From: Cellulomonas fimi ATCC 484
GTDB taxonomy: Bacteria; Actinomycetota; Actinomycetes; Actinomycetales; Cellulomonadaceae
Reading direction: 5' to 3'
Assembly: GCF_000212695.1 (NCBI RefSeq)
Contig: NC_015514.1
Coordinates: forward strand, 1,674,001-1,738,000
DNA: 64,000 nt
Shown here: positions 46,046-54,852 of the stretch, in pieces
How the letters are laid out: the number at the start of each line of letters is the position of its first letter
Position numbering within the stretch: the stretch's first letter is position 1
Program-made: the position numbers and the translations under genes
Notes under the pieces: model-generated
What the model was told of the DNA's origin: nothing
Seen by the model: only the letters and a program-made list of their open reading frames with translations
Databases searched by the model: none

Positions 46046-46618
46046 ATGAGCCGTGACCGCCGTCGGGGGCGGGCGTCCGAGCCGCCCCCGACGGGTGCCG
46101 CCGCGCAGGACGCCGAGCCGGACCAGGAGTCGGTCGCCCGCGCGATCGCGCTGCGCATGCTGACGGGAGCACCGCGCAGCCGCGCCCAGCTCGAGGAGGC
46201 GATGGCGCGCCGGGACGTCCCGCAGGACGTCGCCGCGCGCGTCCTCGACCGGTTCACCGAGGTCGGGCTCGTCGACGACGCGGCGTACGCCGAGATGCTC
46301 GTGCGCACGCGACACACCGAGCGCGGCCTGTCGCGACGCGCACTGGCGGTGGAGCTGCGTCGCAAGGGCGTCGACGACGAGGACGCCCAGCGCGCGCTCG
46401 AGCAGATCGACTCCGACGACGAGGAGGAGGCGGCGCGCCACCTCGTGCGGCGGCGGCTGGCCGCGACGTCCGGGCTCGACGCCCAGACCCGGGCCCGGCG
46501 CACCTATGCAGCGCTCGGCCGCAAGGGGTACCCGCCCGGTCTCGTGGCCCGGCTGGTGCGCGAGGAGCTGGCGCACGAGGGGCAGGACGCCGACCTGGCC
46601 GGGGCGGACGCGGACTGA
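46046..46618 (+). CDS. recX: Regulatory protein RecX
   Basis: Binds RecA filaments and modulates their activity. The 190-residue helical-repeat protein shows LRMLTGAPRSRAQLEEAMAR, VLDRFTEVGLVDDAAYAEML, and GLSRRALAVELRRKGVD, typical three-helix RecX repeats. ATG chosen 14 nt after recA; co-transcribed and thus SOS-linked. Confidence 0.94.
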   Translation: MSRDRRRGRASEPPPTGAAAQDAEPDQESVARAIALRMLTGAPRSRAQLEEAMARRDVPQDVAARVLDRFTEVGLVDDAAYAEMLVRTRHTERGLSRRALAVELRRKGVDDEDAQRALEQIDSDDEEEAARHLVRRRLAATSGLDAQTRARRTYAALGRKGYPPGLVARLVREELAHEGQDADLAGADAD

Positions 46619-46773
46619 GACCGCCACCGCTGCGCCCAACTCGGACCGGGCTCGGTCCGGGCGGCGCCGTCGGCAGCGCTCGACCGTGACGGGGCCAGCT
46701 CGGGCGGCGGAGGCTCGCCGTCCGGGCCGACCGCCTCCGGGTCCCGACGTGCGCCGCGCCGGGCGGTGCCGCG

Positions 46774-46788
46774 ACCTGCCAGGCAGGT
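46774..46788. promoter_or_regulatory. Dyad upstream of rny
   Basis: ACCTGCC-A-GGCAGGT is a 15-nt inverted repeat with perfect 7-bp arms, 3 bp before a possible -10 CACAAT (46792-46797). Position suggests an operator for the rny promoter. The remaining recX-rny gap holds a small hairpin (about 46641-46658) and no gene. Confidence 0.4.
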
Positions 46789-46853
46789 GGGACACAATGA
46801 CGTGAGCAGCCGCTCCACGCAGGACGGCGGTGCCCCGACGACAGGAGGAACGC

Positions 46854-48419
46854 GTGGATCCCGGAGTCGTCGCCACCGTCGTGGGACTCCTCGGCGCCTG
46901 CCTCGTCGCGCTCATCCTCGTCCTGGTCGCGCGGCGGGAGGCGGCGGCGCAGCGCGTGCGTGCCGAGCAGGACGTCGCGTCCATCAAGGACGAGGCACGC
47001 GCCCTGCTCGCCGACGCCGAGCGACGCGAACGACGACTCGCGGAGCGTGAGCAGACGCTGGCCGGTGACCGGGCGCAGGTCGAAGACCTCGACCGCAAGG
47101 CGCGCGCACGGGCCGAGGAGGCCGCAGACGCCCGCCGGGAGGCGCAGCGGCTCGCGGACGAGGCGGCGCGCGAGGCCGATCGCACCACCGCCGCGGCCGA
47201 GCGTGAGGCACAGACGCGCCTCGCGGAGGCCGACGCGCTCGCGGCGCGGCGCGTGCTCGAGGCGGAGCGCGCCGCGATCGAGGAGCTGGAGTCGGCGTCC
47301 GGGCTGACGCGCGAGGCCGCGCTGGAGGAGCTGACCCGCAGGCTCGTCGAGCGGGCGACGAACGACGCCGCGGCGCAGGTGCGTCGCGCGGAGGCGCAGG
47401 CGCGCCGCACGGCGGAGGCCCGCGCACGGCGCATCGTCGCGACCGCGATCCAGCGCACGGCGGTCGCGACGAGCGCGCAGGCGTCGACGGTGACCCTCCC
47501 GCTGCCGTCGGACGACATGAAGGGCCGGATCATCGGCAAGGAGGGGCGCAACATCCGCGCGTTCGAGGCGCTCACGGGCGTCAACGTGCTCGTCGACGAG
47601 CAGCCCGGCGCGGTGCTCCTGTCGTGCTTCGACGCCGAGCGGCGCGAGATCGCGCAGGTCGCGCTCGAGGCGCTCATGGCGGACGGCCGGATCCACCCGC
47701 AGCGGATCGAGGCGGCGTACGCGGACGCGCTCGCGGGCGCCGAGGACCGCACGGACGCCGCCGGTCACGACGCCGCCGAGCGCGCCGGGGTCGCGGGGCT
47801 GCACCCCGAGCTCGTGCGCACGCTCGGGCGGCTGCGGCTGCGCACGTCCTACGGGCAGAACGTGCTCGAGCACCTCGTCGAGTCGGCGCTCCTGGCCGCC
47901 CAGCTCGCCGCCGAGACGGGCACCGACGTCGACGTCGCTCGACGTGGCGCGTTCCTGCACGACGTCGGCAAGGCGCTGACCGCCGAGGTGCCCGGCACGC
48001 ACGCGCTGGTCGGTGCCGACCTCGCCCGCCGGCTCGGCGAGTCGCCGGAGGTGGTCAACGCGATCGCCGCCCACCACGACGAGGTCGCACCCGAGACGGT
48101 GGAGGCCGTGCTCGTGCAGGTCGCGGATGCGATCTCGGCGTCCCGGCCGGGCGCCCGCCGCGAGGACCTCGACCAGTACGTCGAGCGGATGGACAAGCTC
48201 GAGCAGCTCGTCGCCGAGCACGAGGGCGTCCGGCGCGCGCTCGCGATGTCCGCCGGACGTGAGATCCGGGTCGTGGTCGAGCCGGAGAGGGTGGTCGACA
48301 GCGACCTGCCGCAGCTCGCGGTGACGATCGCGCGGCACATCGAGCGGGACCTCGCCTACCCGGGCGAGATCAAGGTGACCGTGGTCCGCGAGACGCGCGC
48401 GAGCGCCACGGCGGGCTGA
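46854..48419 (+). CDS. rny: Ribonuclease Y
   Basis: Membrane-anchored endoribonuclease of mRNA turnover. 521 residues: N-terminal membrane helix (about 5-25), a long Ala/Glu/Arg coiled coil (about 30-195), a KH domain (GRIIGKEGRNIRAFEALTGV), and an HD domain with FLHDVGKAL. GTG 46854 is chosen over an upstream in-frame GTG because AGGAGG sits 6 nt before it. RNase J and RNase Y are both encoded in this window. Confidence 0.94.
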   Translation: MDPGVVATVVGLLGACLVALILVLVARREAAAQRVRAEQDVASIKDEARALLADAERRERRLAEREQTLAGDRAQVEDLDRKARARAEEAADARREAQRLADEAAREADRTTAAAEREAQTRLAEADALAARRVLEAERAAIEELESASGLTREAALEELTRRLVERATNDAAAQVRRAEAQARRTAEARARRIVATAIQRTAVATSAQASTVTLPLPSDDMKGRIIGKEGRNIRAFEALTGVNVLVDEQPGAVLLSCFDAERREIAQVALEALMADGRIHPQRIEAAYADALAGAEDRTDAAGHDAAERAGVAGLHPELVRTLGRLRLRTSYGQNVLEHLVESALLAAQLAAETGTDVDVARRGAFLHDVGKALTAEVPGTHALVGADLARRLGESPEVVNAIAAHHDEVAPETVEAVLVQVADAISASRPGARREDLDQYVERMDKLEQLVAEHEGVRRALAMSAGREIRVVVEPERVVDSDLPQLAVTIARHIERDLAYPGEIKVTVVRETRASATAG

Positions 48420-48426
48420 TCCGCGC

Positions 48427-48460
48427 CCGGGCGGCGGCACCGCCCGAACCCGCCGCCCGG
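48427..48460. terminator. Bidirectional terminator between rny and gluD
   Basis: CCGGGCGGCG (48427-48436) pairs with CGCCGCCCGG (48451-48460), 10 bp, 14-nt loop, in the gap between two convergent genes. Confidence 0.6.
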
Positions 48461-48511
48461 CCCCCCCGGCGTCCGGGAGGGGCCACGTGGAACGGGCCGT
48501 GCCGCGTCGGG

Positions 48512-49375
48512 TCAACGATCCGTGGTCACCGCCAGGCTCGGCGCCTCGGCGCGCGCACGGCCCGCGGTGCGGCGGCCGACGCGTCCCGCGAGCAGCCCCG
48601 CGAACCGGGTCAGGGCGTAGTTGATGACGATGAACACGAGGGCGGCGACGATCAGCGACTGCAGGATGTTGCCCTGGCCGGAGCCGAGCCGCCGGGCGGC
48701 GTCGAGCAGCTCGGGGTAGGTGATGATCGACCCGAGCGCGGTGTCCTTGAGGATCACGACGAGCTGGCTGGCGATCGCCGGGAGCATCGCGATGAGCGCC
48801 TGCGGGACCTCCACGAGCCGGAGCGACTGGGCGCGTCGCAGCCCCACGGCGAGCGCGGCCTCGCGCTGCCCGCGCGGGAGCCCGTGCACGCCCGAGCGGA
48901 CGAGCTCGGCGAACACCGAGCCGTTGTAGAACGTCAGGCCGAGCACGACGGCGACGAGCGGCAGGTCGCGGGGCTCGAGCAGCTGCAGGCGCGCGAGGCC
49001 GAGCCAGAAGAAGATCATCATGAGCAGCACGGGCACCGCGCGGAAGAACTCGACGACGGCGCCGCTCACGGCACGCACGGCCCGCGACGCGGACAGCCGC
49101 CCGAGCCCGAAGACGAGCCCGAACACGGCCGAGGTGACGATCGCGATCGCGGCGGCCTTGAGCGTGCTCGCGAGGCCGGGCAGCAGGTAGTCGACCCACG
49201 GGTCGGGTGTGAGGAAGGGCGTCCACAGCGCCGCTTCGAGCTGCCCCTTCGCACCGAGGCGGGCGAGCACCCAGACACCGATGCCGGCGACGACGACCGT
49301 CGCGGCGACGTTGACCCACACCATGCGGCGCCGCGCGCGCGGGCCGGGAGCGTCGAACAGCACGGTCTGGCTCAC
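48512..49375 (-). CDS. gluD: Glutamate-type ABC transporter permease GluD
   Basis: A 287-residue inner-membrane permease of the polar amino acid (HAAT) family, with an N-terminal basic tail, several helices and the EAA-type loop (SGVHGLPRGQREAALAVGLR, ALIAMLPAIASQLVVILKDT). Last gene of gluABCD on this strand; its ATG overlaps the gluC stop by 4 nt. By analogy with Corynebacterium glutamicum GluABCD it imports glutamate, but specificity is inferred from layout. Confidence 0.9.
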   Translation of the reverse strand: MSQTVLFDAPGPRARRRMVWVNVAATVVVAGIGVWVLARLGAKGQLEAALWTPFLTPDPWVDYLLPGLASTLKAAAIAIVTSAVFGLVFGLGRLSASRAVRAVSGAVVEFFRAVPVLLMMIFFWLGLARLQLLEPRDLPLVAVVLGLTFYNGSVFAELVRSGVHGLPRGQREAALAVGLRRAQSLRLVEVPQALIAMLPAIASQLVVILKDTALGSIITYPELLDAARRLGSGQGNILQSLIVAALVFIVINYALTRFAGLLAGRVGRRTAGRARAEAPSLAVTTDR

Positions 49376-50061
49376 CGGGCCACCGCCAGCCTGCGCGAGA
49401 GCGCGGTCGTCGCGAGGCCGAGCGGCACCACGATGAGGACGAACCCGGACGCGAACGTGAAGAAGATCAGGAGGATGACGTCGGGCCGGAACTCGATCAT
49501 CGTGAGCATGAGGCCGGACGCCTCGGCGACCGACCCGGCCGCGGCGACCGTCGAGTTCTTCGTCAGCGCGATGAGCACGTTGCCGAGCGGCGCGATCGCA
49601 CCGCGGAACGCCTGGGGCAGGATCACGAGCCGGGCGGCGGGCCAGAAGCCGAGACCGAGGGCGCGGGCGGCCTCCGCCTGCCCGACGGGGACGGTGTTGA
49701 CGCCCGAGCGCAGCGCCTCGCAGACGAACGCCGCGTGGTACACGCTCAGCCCGACCACGGCGAGGCGGAAGAAGTTGGTCTGGAAGTCGGGGGAGAGCTG
49801 CACGCCGAGCTGCCCCCAGAGCCCGAGCACGCAGAACACGATGATGATCGTGAGCGGCGTGTTGCGCAGCAGGGTCACGTAGGTGGACCCGGCCCAGCGC
49901 AGGCTCGGGACGGGGGATATCCGCATGACCGCGAGGACCGTGCCGAGCACGAGCGACAGCAGCGCCGCCCAGAACGTCAGCTGGATGTTGACCCAGAACG
50001 CGCCGAGCACGTCGAACTGGTCGAACAGCGACAGGAACTGCTCGAGGTAGCCGTCGTCCAC
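49372..50061 (-). CDS. gluC: Glutamate-type ABC transporter permease GluC
   Basis: A 229-residue permease with the EAA loop (SGVNTVPVGQAEAARALGLG, LPQAFRGAIAPLGNVLIALT). Start at GTG 50061 is chosen because GGGAGGAG lies just before it; the open frame extends to 50148 but without a ribosome site and adds a non-helical tail. About 100 nt separate it from gluB. Pairs with GluD to form the channel. Confidence 0.9.
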   Translation of the reverse strand: MDDGYLEQFLSLFDQFDVLGAFWVNIQLTFWAALLSLVLGTVLAVMRISPVPSLRWAGSTYVTLLRNTPLTIIIVFCVLGLWGQLGVQLSPDFQTNFFRLAVVGLSVYHAAFVCEALRSGVNTVPVGQAEAARALGLGFWPAARLVILPQAFRGAIAPLGNVLIALTKNSTVAAAGSVAEASGLMLTMIEFRPDVILLIFFTFASGFVLIVVPLGLATTALSRRLAVAR

Positions 50062-50162
50062 CGGCGCTCCTCCCAGGGTGTGGTCCGGCCCGCCGCGCGC
50101 GACGGGTGTGGTCGGCACGACCGGTGGCCCGCAGCGGGTGCGGACCACCGGTCGTCAGGGGG

Positions 50163-51029
50163 TCAGGCGCAGGCGTCGGGCTCCGGCGGGTTCAGGTCCG
50201 CGTTGGGCTCGTACCCGGAGGCGCCGACGTTCGCGTCGAGGAGCTCCTGCCACGTGCCGTCCTCGACCATCGTCGTGATGGCCTCGTTGATCGCCTCGCA
50301 CTGGTCGGAGTCCTTCGGCAGTCCGACGCCGTAGTTCTCCTCGGAGAACGGGTTGCCGACGACCTTGACCTTGCCCTCGTTCGCCGGCACCGCCGCGAGG
50401 CCGGCCAGGATGATGTCGTCGGTCGTGACGGCGTCGACGGCGCCCGAGATCAGGGCGGTGACGCACTGGGCGTAACCGGGCTGCTCGAGCAGGTTGGTCC
50501 CGGCCGCGTACTCGTCCTTGATGCGCTGCGCGCTGGTCGAGCCGGTGACGGAGCACAGGTTCTTGCCCTCGAGGTCCTCGGGCCCGCTGATCGAGTCGTC
50601 GTCGGCCGCGACGAGCAGGTCCTGCCCGGCGACGAAGTACGGCCCGGCGAAGGACACGACCTCCTTGCGCTTGTCGGTGATCGAGTACGTCGCGAAGATC
50701 ATGTCGACCTGGCCGTTCTGCAGCAGGTTCTCCCGCTGGGCCGACGGGGCCTGGACCCACTCGATCTGGTCCTCGCCGTAGCCGAGCGCGTCGGCGACGT
50801 ACCGCGCCACGTCGACGTCGAAGCCGGTGTAGTCGGAGCCGTCCTGGAAGCCGAGCCCGGGCTGGTCGAACTTGATGCCGATGCGGATCGTGCCCTCGGC
50901 GCCGCCGGAGGTCTCGGTCGCGTCACCGCCCGCGCCCGCGTCGGTGTCGTCGTCACCGCCCCCGCTGGAACAGGCGGCGAGGCCGAGCGTGGCGGCGGCC
51001 GCGAGTGCGACCAGTCGTCGTGCGCGCAT
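50163..51029 (-). CDS. gluB: Glutamate-binding lipoprotein GluB
   Basis: Extracytoplasmic solute-binding lipoprotein. 288 residues, signal peptide ending in lipobox LGLAAC (C20 acylated), a Gly/Asp-rich linker, then a family-3 binding fold (GTIRIGIKFDQPGLGFQDGS, GFDVDVARYVADALGY, GQVDMIFATYSITDKRKEVV). ATG with AAGGGG upstream. Second gene of gluABCD. Confidence 0.93.
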   Translation of the reverse strand: MRARRLVALAAAATLGLAACSSGGGDDDTDAGAGGDATETSGGAEGTIRIGIKFDQPGLGFQDGSDYTGFDVDVARYVADALGYGEDQIEWVQAPSAQRENLLQNGQVDMIFATYSITDKRKEVVSFAGPYFVAGQDLLVAADDDSISGPEDLEGKNLCSVTGSTSAQRIKDEYAAGTNLLEQPGYAQCVTALISGAVDAVTTDDIILAGLAAVPANEGKVKVVGNPFSEENYGVGLPKDSDQCEAINEAITTMVEDGTWQELLDANVGASGYEPNADLNPPEPDACA

Positions 51030-51103
51030 GGTGGTCCCCTTCGTGTGGCTGGACTGCGTGGCGGTGCGGAGTCGGGTCGTGTCCTTGTCCGGGTCGGTGG
51101 CGG

Positions 51104-51892
51104 TCAGTGCGTGAGGATCTTCGACAGGAAGTCGCGGGCGCGGGCGCTCGTCGGCGCGGTGAAGAACGTCTCGGGGTCGGCCTGCTCGACGATCTGGCCG
51201 CCGTCCATGAACACCACGCGGTGCGCGGCGCGGCGCGCGAAGCCCATCTCGTGGGTGACGACGAGCATCGTCATGCCGTCGCGGGCGAGCCCGACCATGA
51301 CGTCGAGGACCTCGTTGATCATCTCGGGGTCGAGCGCGGACGTCGGCTCGTCGAAGAGCATGACCTTCGGGTCCATCGCCAGCGCCCGCGCGATCGCGAC
51401 GCGCTGCTGCTGCCCGCCGGAGAGCTGGGCGGGGAGCTTGTGCGCCTGGTCCGCGACGCCGACGCGGCGCAGCAGCTCCATCGCACGCTCGCGCGCGGCG
51501 GCCTTCTTGACCCCCTTGGCCCGCGTGGGCCCGAGCGTCACGTTCTCCAGGACCGTCCTGTGCGCGAAGAGGTTGAAGGACTGGAACACCATGCCGACGT
51601 CGGCGCGCAGCCGCGCGAGGTCGCGCCCCTCCGACGGCAGCTCCTTGCCGTCGATCGTGATCGTGCCCGCGTCGATGGTCTCCAGGCGGTTGATCGTGCG
51701 GCACAGCGTCGACTTGCCGCTGCCCGACGGGCCGATGATGACGACGACCTCGCCGCGCCGGACGGTCAGGTCGACGCCCTGCAGCACGTGCAGCGCGCCG
51801 AAGTGCTTGTCGACGCCCGAGAGCACGACGAGCGGGTCGCCCACGGGGCGCTCGGTGGGGGCGGGTCCGTCCTGCACCGCGAGGTCAGCCAT
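51104..51892 (-). CDS. gluA: Glutamate-type ABC transporter ATPase GluA
   Basis: 262-residue ATPase energising the importer: Walker [10 protein letters not shown], signature [15 protein letters not shown], Walker [15 protein letters not shown], switch His in VVTHEMGF. First gene of the operon. TAGCGT (51904-51899, minus strand) ends 6 nt before the ATG, suggesting a leaderless operon mRNA. An imperfect dyad GGAATGTCCGTTCC (51910-51923) lies just upstream and could be regulatory. Divergent from miaB. Confidence 0.95.
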   Translation of the reverse strand: MADLAVQDGPAPTERPVGDPLVVLSGVDKHFGALHVLQGVDLTVRRGEVVVIIGPSGSGKSTLCRTINRLETIDAGTITIDGKELPSEGRDLARLRADVGMVFQSFNLFAHRTVLENVTLGPTRAKGVKKAAARERAMELLRRVGVADQAHKLPAQLSGGQQQRVAIARALAMDPKVMLFDEPTSALDPEMINEVLDVMVGLARDGMTMLVVTHEMGFARRAAHRVVFMDGGQIVEQADPETFFTAPTSARARDFLSKILTH

Positions 51893-52047
51893 TCGACGAC
51901 GCTAGAGGGGGAATGTCCGTTCCTGCTACCCGTGCGGGTCACGGTTGTGCAACACCGCAGTCAAGTGCGCTGGCTGCGTGGCGTCAGGTCGGGTGTCCGG
52001 GTGTGGCCGCCCCGGGCGTGTCGCGGCGGGTCGTACCCTTGTCGGTG

Positions 52048-53616
52048 ATGTCCACGACCCTGCCCGCACCGACGCCGCTCGCCGACGCGACCGACGTCCC
52101 GCGCACGTACCTCGTCAAGACGCTCGGCTGCCAGATGAACGTGCACGACTCCGAGCACATGGCCGGCATGCTCGAGCAGGCGGGCTACGTGCCGGCCAGT
52201 CCCGCCGACGCCGCCGCGGAGGACGCGGACGTCATCGTCATCAACACCTGCGCCGTGCGCGAGAACGCCGCCGACAAGCTCTACGGCAACCTGGGCCGGC
52301 TCGCGGGCACGAAGCGCGCGCGCCCGGGCATGCAGATCGCGGTCGGCGGGTGCCTGGCGCAGAAGGACCGCACCGGGATCGTCGAGCGGGCGCCCTGGGT
52401 CGACGTCGTCTTCGGCACGCACAACCTCGACGTCCTGCCCGTGCTGCTCGAGCGGGCGCGGCACAACCAGAAGGCCGAGGTCGAGATCGCGGAGTCGCTG
52501 CAGGTCTTCCCGTCCACGCTGCCGACGCGACGCGAGTCCGTCTACGCCGGCTGGGTGTCGATCAGCGTCGGCTGCAACAACACCTGCACGTTCTGCATCG
52601 TCCCGCACCTGCGCGGCAAGGAGCGCGACCGTCGACCGGGGGAGATCCTCGCCGAGGTCGAGGCGCTCGTGCAGCAGGGCGCGATCGAGGTCACCCTGCT
52701 CGGGCAGAACGTCAACTCCTACGGCGTCGAGTTCGGCGACCGCGGTGCGTTCGCGAAGCTGCTGCGCGCGGCCGGTGCCGTCGAGGGCCTCGAGCGGCTG
52801 CGGTTCACCTCGCCCCACCCGGCGGCGTTCACCGACGACGTCATCGAGGCGATGGCCGCGACGCCCACGGTCATGCCGCAGCTGCACATGCCGCTGCAGT
52901 CCGGCTCCGACCGGGTGCTGCGTGCGATGCGCCGCTCGTACCGCTCGGAGCGGTTCCTCGGCATCCTCGACCGGGTCCGCGCCGCGATGCCCGACGCCGC
53001 GATCACCACCGACGTCATCGTCGGCTTCCCGGGCGAGACGGAGGAGGACTTCGCGGAGACGCTGCGCGTCGTCGAGGCCTCGCGGTTCTCGTCGGCGTTC
53101 ACGTTCCAGTACTCCCCACGTCCGGGCACGCCCGCCGCCGACCTGCCCGACCAGCTCCCCAAGGCCGTCGTGCAGGAGCGGTACGAGCGGCTCGTCGCCC
53201 TGCAGGAGCGCATCTCCCTGGAGGAGAACCGGGCGCAGGTCGGGCGCACCGTGGAGGTGCTCGTCGCCGAGGGCGAGGGCCGCAAGGACGGCGTCACGGA
53301 GCGCCTGTCCGGGCGCGCGCAGGACAACCGGCTCGTGCACCTGGCACTCCCGGCCGGTCTCGCCCCGCACGACGCCCCGCGGCCGGGCGACGTCGTCACG
53401 GTCACCGTCACGCACGGCGCGCCGCACCACCTCGTCGCCGACTCGGGTGCGACGGGAGGGACGTTCGCGGTCCGGCGGACCCGGGCGGGCGACACGTGGG
53501 AGCGGCGCCAGGCGGGCGACGACGACCACGCGCACGCCGGCGACGCGTGCGGGACGGGCGGTGCGGCAGGTCCTGTCGTGCTCGGCCTGCCGACCATCGG
53601 CCACCGCCCGGCCTGA
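52048..53616 (+). CDS. miaB: tRNA-2-methylthio-N6-dimethylallyladenosine synthase MiaB
   Basis: Radical-SAM enzyme that adds the methylthio group to i6A37 of tRNA. 522 residues: N-terminal UPF0004 domain with three cluster cysteines ([22 protein letters not shown]), radical-SAM motif CNNTCTFC (C176, C180, C183), and a C-terminal TRAM domain plus a 60-residue acidic/Gly tail. ATG 52048 lies 8 nt after TACCCT (52034-52039); an in-frame upstream ATG at 51913 is less likely because it crosses the promoter. miaA, which makes the i6A substrate, is 2.2 kb downstream. Confidence 0.97.
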   Translation: MSTTLPAPTPLADATDVPRTYLVKTLGCQMNVHDSEHMAGMLEQAGYVPASPADAAAEDADVIVINTCAVRENAADKLYGNLGRLAGTKRARPGMQIAVGGCLAQKDRTGIVERAPWVDVVFGTHNLDVLPVLLERARHNQKAEVEIAESLQVFPSTLPTRRESVYAGWVSISVGCNNTCTFCIVPHLRGKERDRRPGEILAEVEALVQQGAIEVTLLGQNVNSYGVEFGDRGAFAKLLRAAGAVEGLERLRFTSPHPAAFTDDVIEAMAATPTVMPQLHMPLQSGSDRVLRAMRRSYRSERFLGILDRVRAAMPDAAITTDVIVGFPGETEEDFAETLRVVEASRFSSAFTFQYSPRPGTPAADLPDQLPKAVVQERYERLVALQERISLEENRAQVGRTVEVLVAEGEGRKDGVTERLSGRAQDNRLVHLALPAGLAPHDAPRPGDVVTVTVTHGAPHHLVADSGATGGTFAVRRTRAGDTWERRQAGDDDHAHAGDACGTGGAAGPVVLGLPTIGHRPA

Positions 53617-53660
53617 CGACGCCCGGCTCCGCCGCGCGTCGCGTGCGGCGCCCCGGCGGC

Positions 53661-54182
53661 TCAGTTGTCGGGCAGGTCGTCCGGCGGCGTCTCGTCGCGC
53701 GGCAGCAGACCCTCGAGCGCGGCGAACATCTGCACGCCCGTCCCCAGCCCGCACGCGAGGAGCTGCGCGAGCTGCAGGTCGGTCGCGCCGGGCTCGAAGT
53801 CCGCGGAGACCTCGCTGTAGAGCGCGATCACCCCGTCCTCCTCGCGCAGGTACGCCTTGGGCCAGATGCGCTCGCGGTTCCAGTCGTTGACCGCGAGCCC
53901 GACGCCCGCACGCTGCTCGAGGGCGAACGTGCGGTGCCAGCGGCCGCGGACCTGGAGGATCTCCTGCTGCTCACCGAGCAGCAGGAACCAGAACCGGCTG
54001 CCGTCCCACGTGCCGGTGAGGTCGCCGTCCTCGTCGACCACGAACTTGTACCCGCGGCCCAGCAGGTAGTCGCCGATGCGGTCACGCGTGAGCGGGGTCG
54101 GCGGCTCGTTGTCGGCCGTCGGACGCTTCGCGGGCTTGGGCAGCCCGCCGAGCACCCGCAGCAGCCAGCCCGGTCCGCTCAT
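53661..54182 (-). CDS. YbjN-domain protein (copy 1)
   Basis: 173 residues with a YbjN/T3SS-chaperone-like fold: LTRDRIGDYLLGRGYKFVVD, WFLLLGEQQEILQVRGRWHR, NDWNRERIWPKAYLREEDG. Paralogous to the next gene, with which it shares ILQVRGxWHR and N-R-IWPKAY. It starts 13 bp after its paralogue's stop and is probably co-transcribed with it. No catalytic residues; members are thought to be chaperone-like. Function unknown. Confidence 0.85.
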   Translation of the reverse strand: MSGPGWLLRVLGGLPKPAKRPTADNEPPTPLTRDRIGDYLLGRGYKFVVDEDGDLTGTWDGSRFWFLLLGEQQEILQVRGRWHRTFALEQRAGVGLAVNDWNRERIWPKAYLREEDGVIALYSEVSADFEPGATDLQLAQLLACGLGTGVQMFAALEGLLPRDETPPDDLPDN

Positions 54183-54195
54183 CGTCCCTCCCGCC

Positions 54196-54795
54196 TCACG
54201 GTGCGACCCCGGCGGGGTCGGGGTAGCGCTCGTCGAGCGCGTCGAAGAACATGCTGCCGGTCGACAGGCCGCAGAACAGCATCTGGCTCAGCTGAGCGTC
54301 GGTGACCCCGTGCTCGAGGTCGGTGGCGACCTCGGAGACGACGTGCACGCGACCGTTGTCGCGGACCCGGACGTAGGCCTTGGGCCAGATGCGGTCGGCG
54401 TTCCACTCGTTGCACAGGTCGAGGATCTCCTCGAGGCGCTCGATGGCGACCTCGCGGTGCCACTGCCCGCGCACCTGGAGGATCTCCGCCTGCTCGCCGA
54501 AGAGGAAGAAGTAGAACAGCCGCCCGCGCCACAGCCCGCCGAGGTCGCCGTCGTTGTCGACGAAGTAGCTGAACTGGTTCTGCGTCATCCACGCCGCGAT
54601 GCGCGCGGGCGTCACCGGCGTCGGTACGTCCTCCGCGGGCTCGGCGACGCCCAGCTCGCGCGCGAGCAGGGCCGCGACGCGCTCGTGGAGCTCGTCGTCG
54701 GTGGGCTCCACCGCGGGGGCGGGTCGGACCGTGTCGGGCGCCGGCCGGGCACGGCGCGACCACCAACGGCGGGGTCGGTCGGCGAACGGAGCCAT
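54196..54795 (-). CDS. YbjN-domain protein (copy 2)
   Basis: 199 residues: a basic N-terminus with WW pairs, an acidic helical stretch (about 30-65), then the YbjN fold (VTPARIAAWMTQNQFSYFVD, FFLFGEQAEILQVRGQWHRE, CNEWNADRIWPKAYVRVRDN). First of a two-gene unit with copy 1. Divergent from the LigB-like gene 57 bp away. Both lie between miaB and miaA. Confidence 0.85.
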   Translation of the reverse strand: MAPFADRPRRWWSRRARPAPDTVRPAPAVEPTDDELHERVAALLARELGVAEPAEDVPTPVTPARIAAWMTQNQFSYFVDNDGDLGGLWRGRLFYFFLFGEQAEILQVRGQWHREVAIERLEEILDLCNEWNADRIWPKAYVRVRDNGRVHVVSEVATDLEHGVTDAQLSQMLFCGLSTGSMFFDALDERYPDPAGVAP

Positions 54796-54852
54796 GCGCA
54801 CGACCCTACCCGCGCGCACCGACGGCGCACCGGCACAGGTAGCGTCGGGGCC

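Noticed and set aside
50062..50148. Longer gluC from GTG 50148
   Set aside because: A strong AGGAG site precedes GTG 50061, and the extension is not membrane-like.
51913..52047. Longer N-terminus for miaB from ATG 51913
   Set aside because: It crosses the TACCCT element and adds a non-conserved stretch before the family start.
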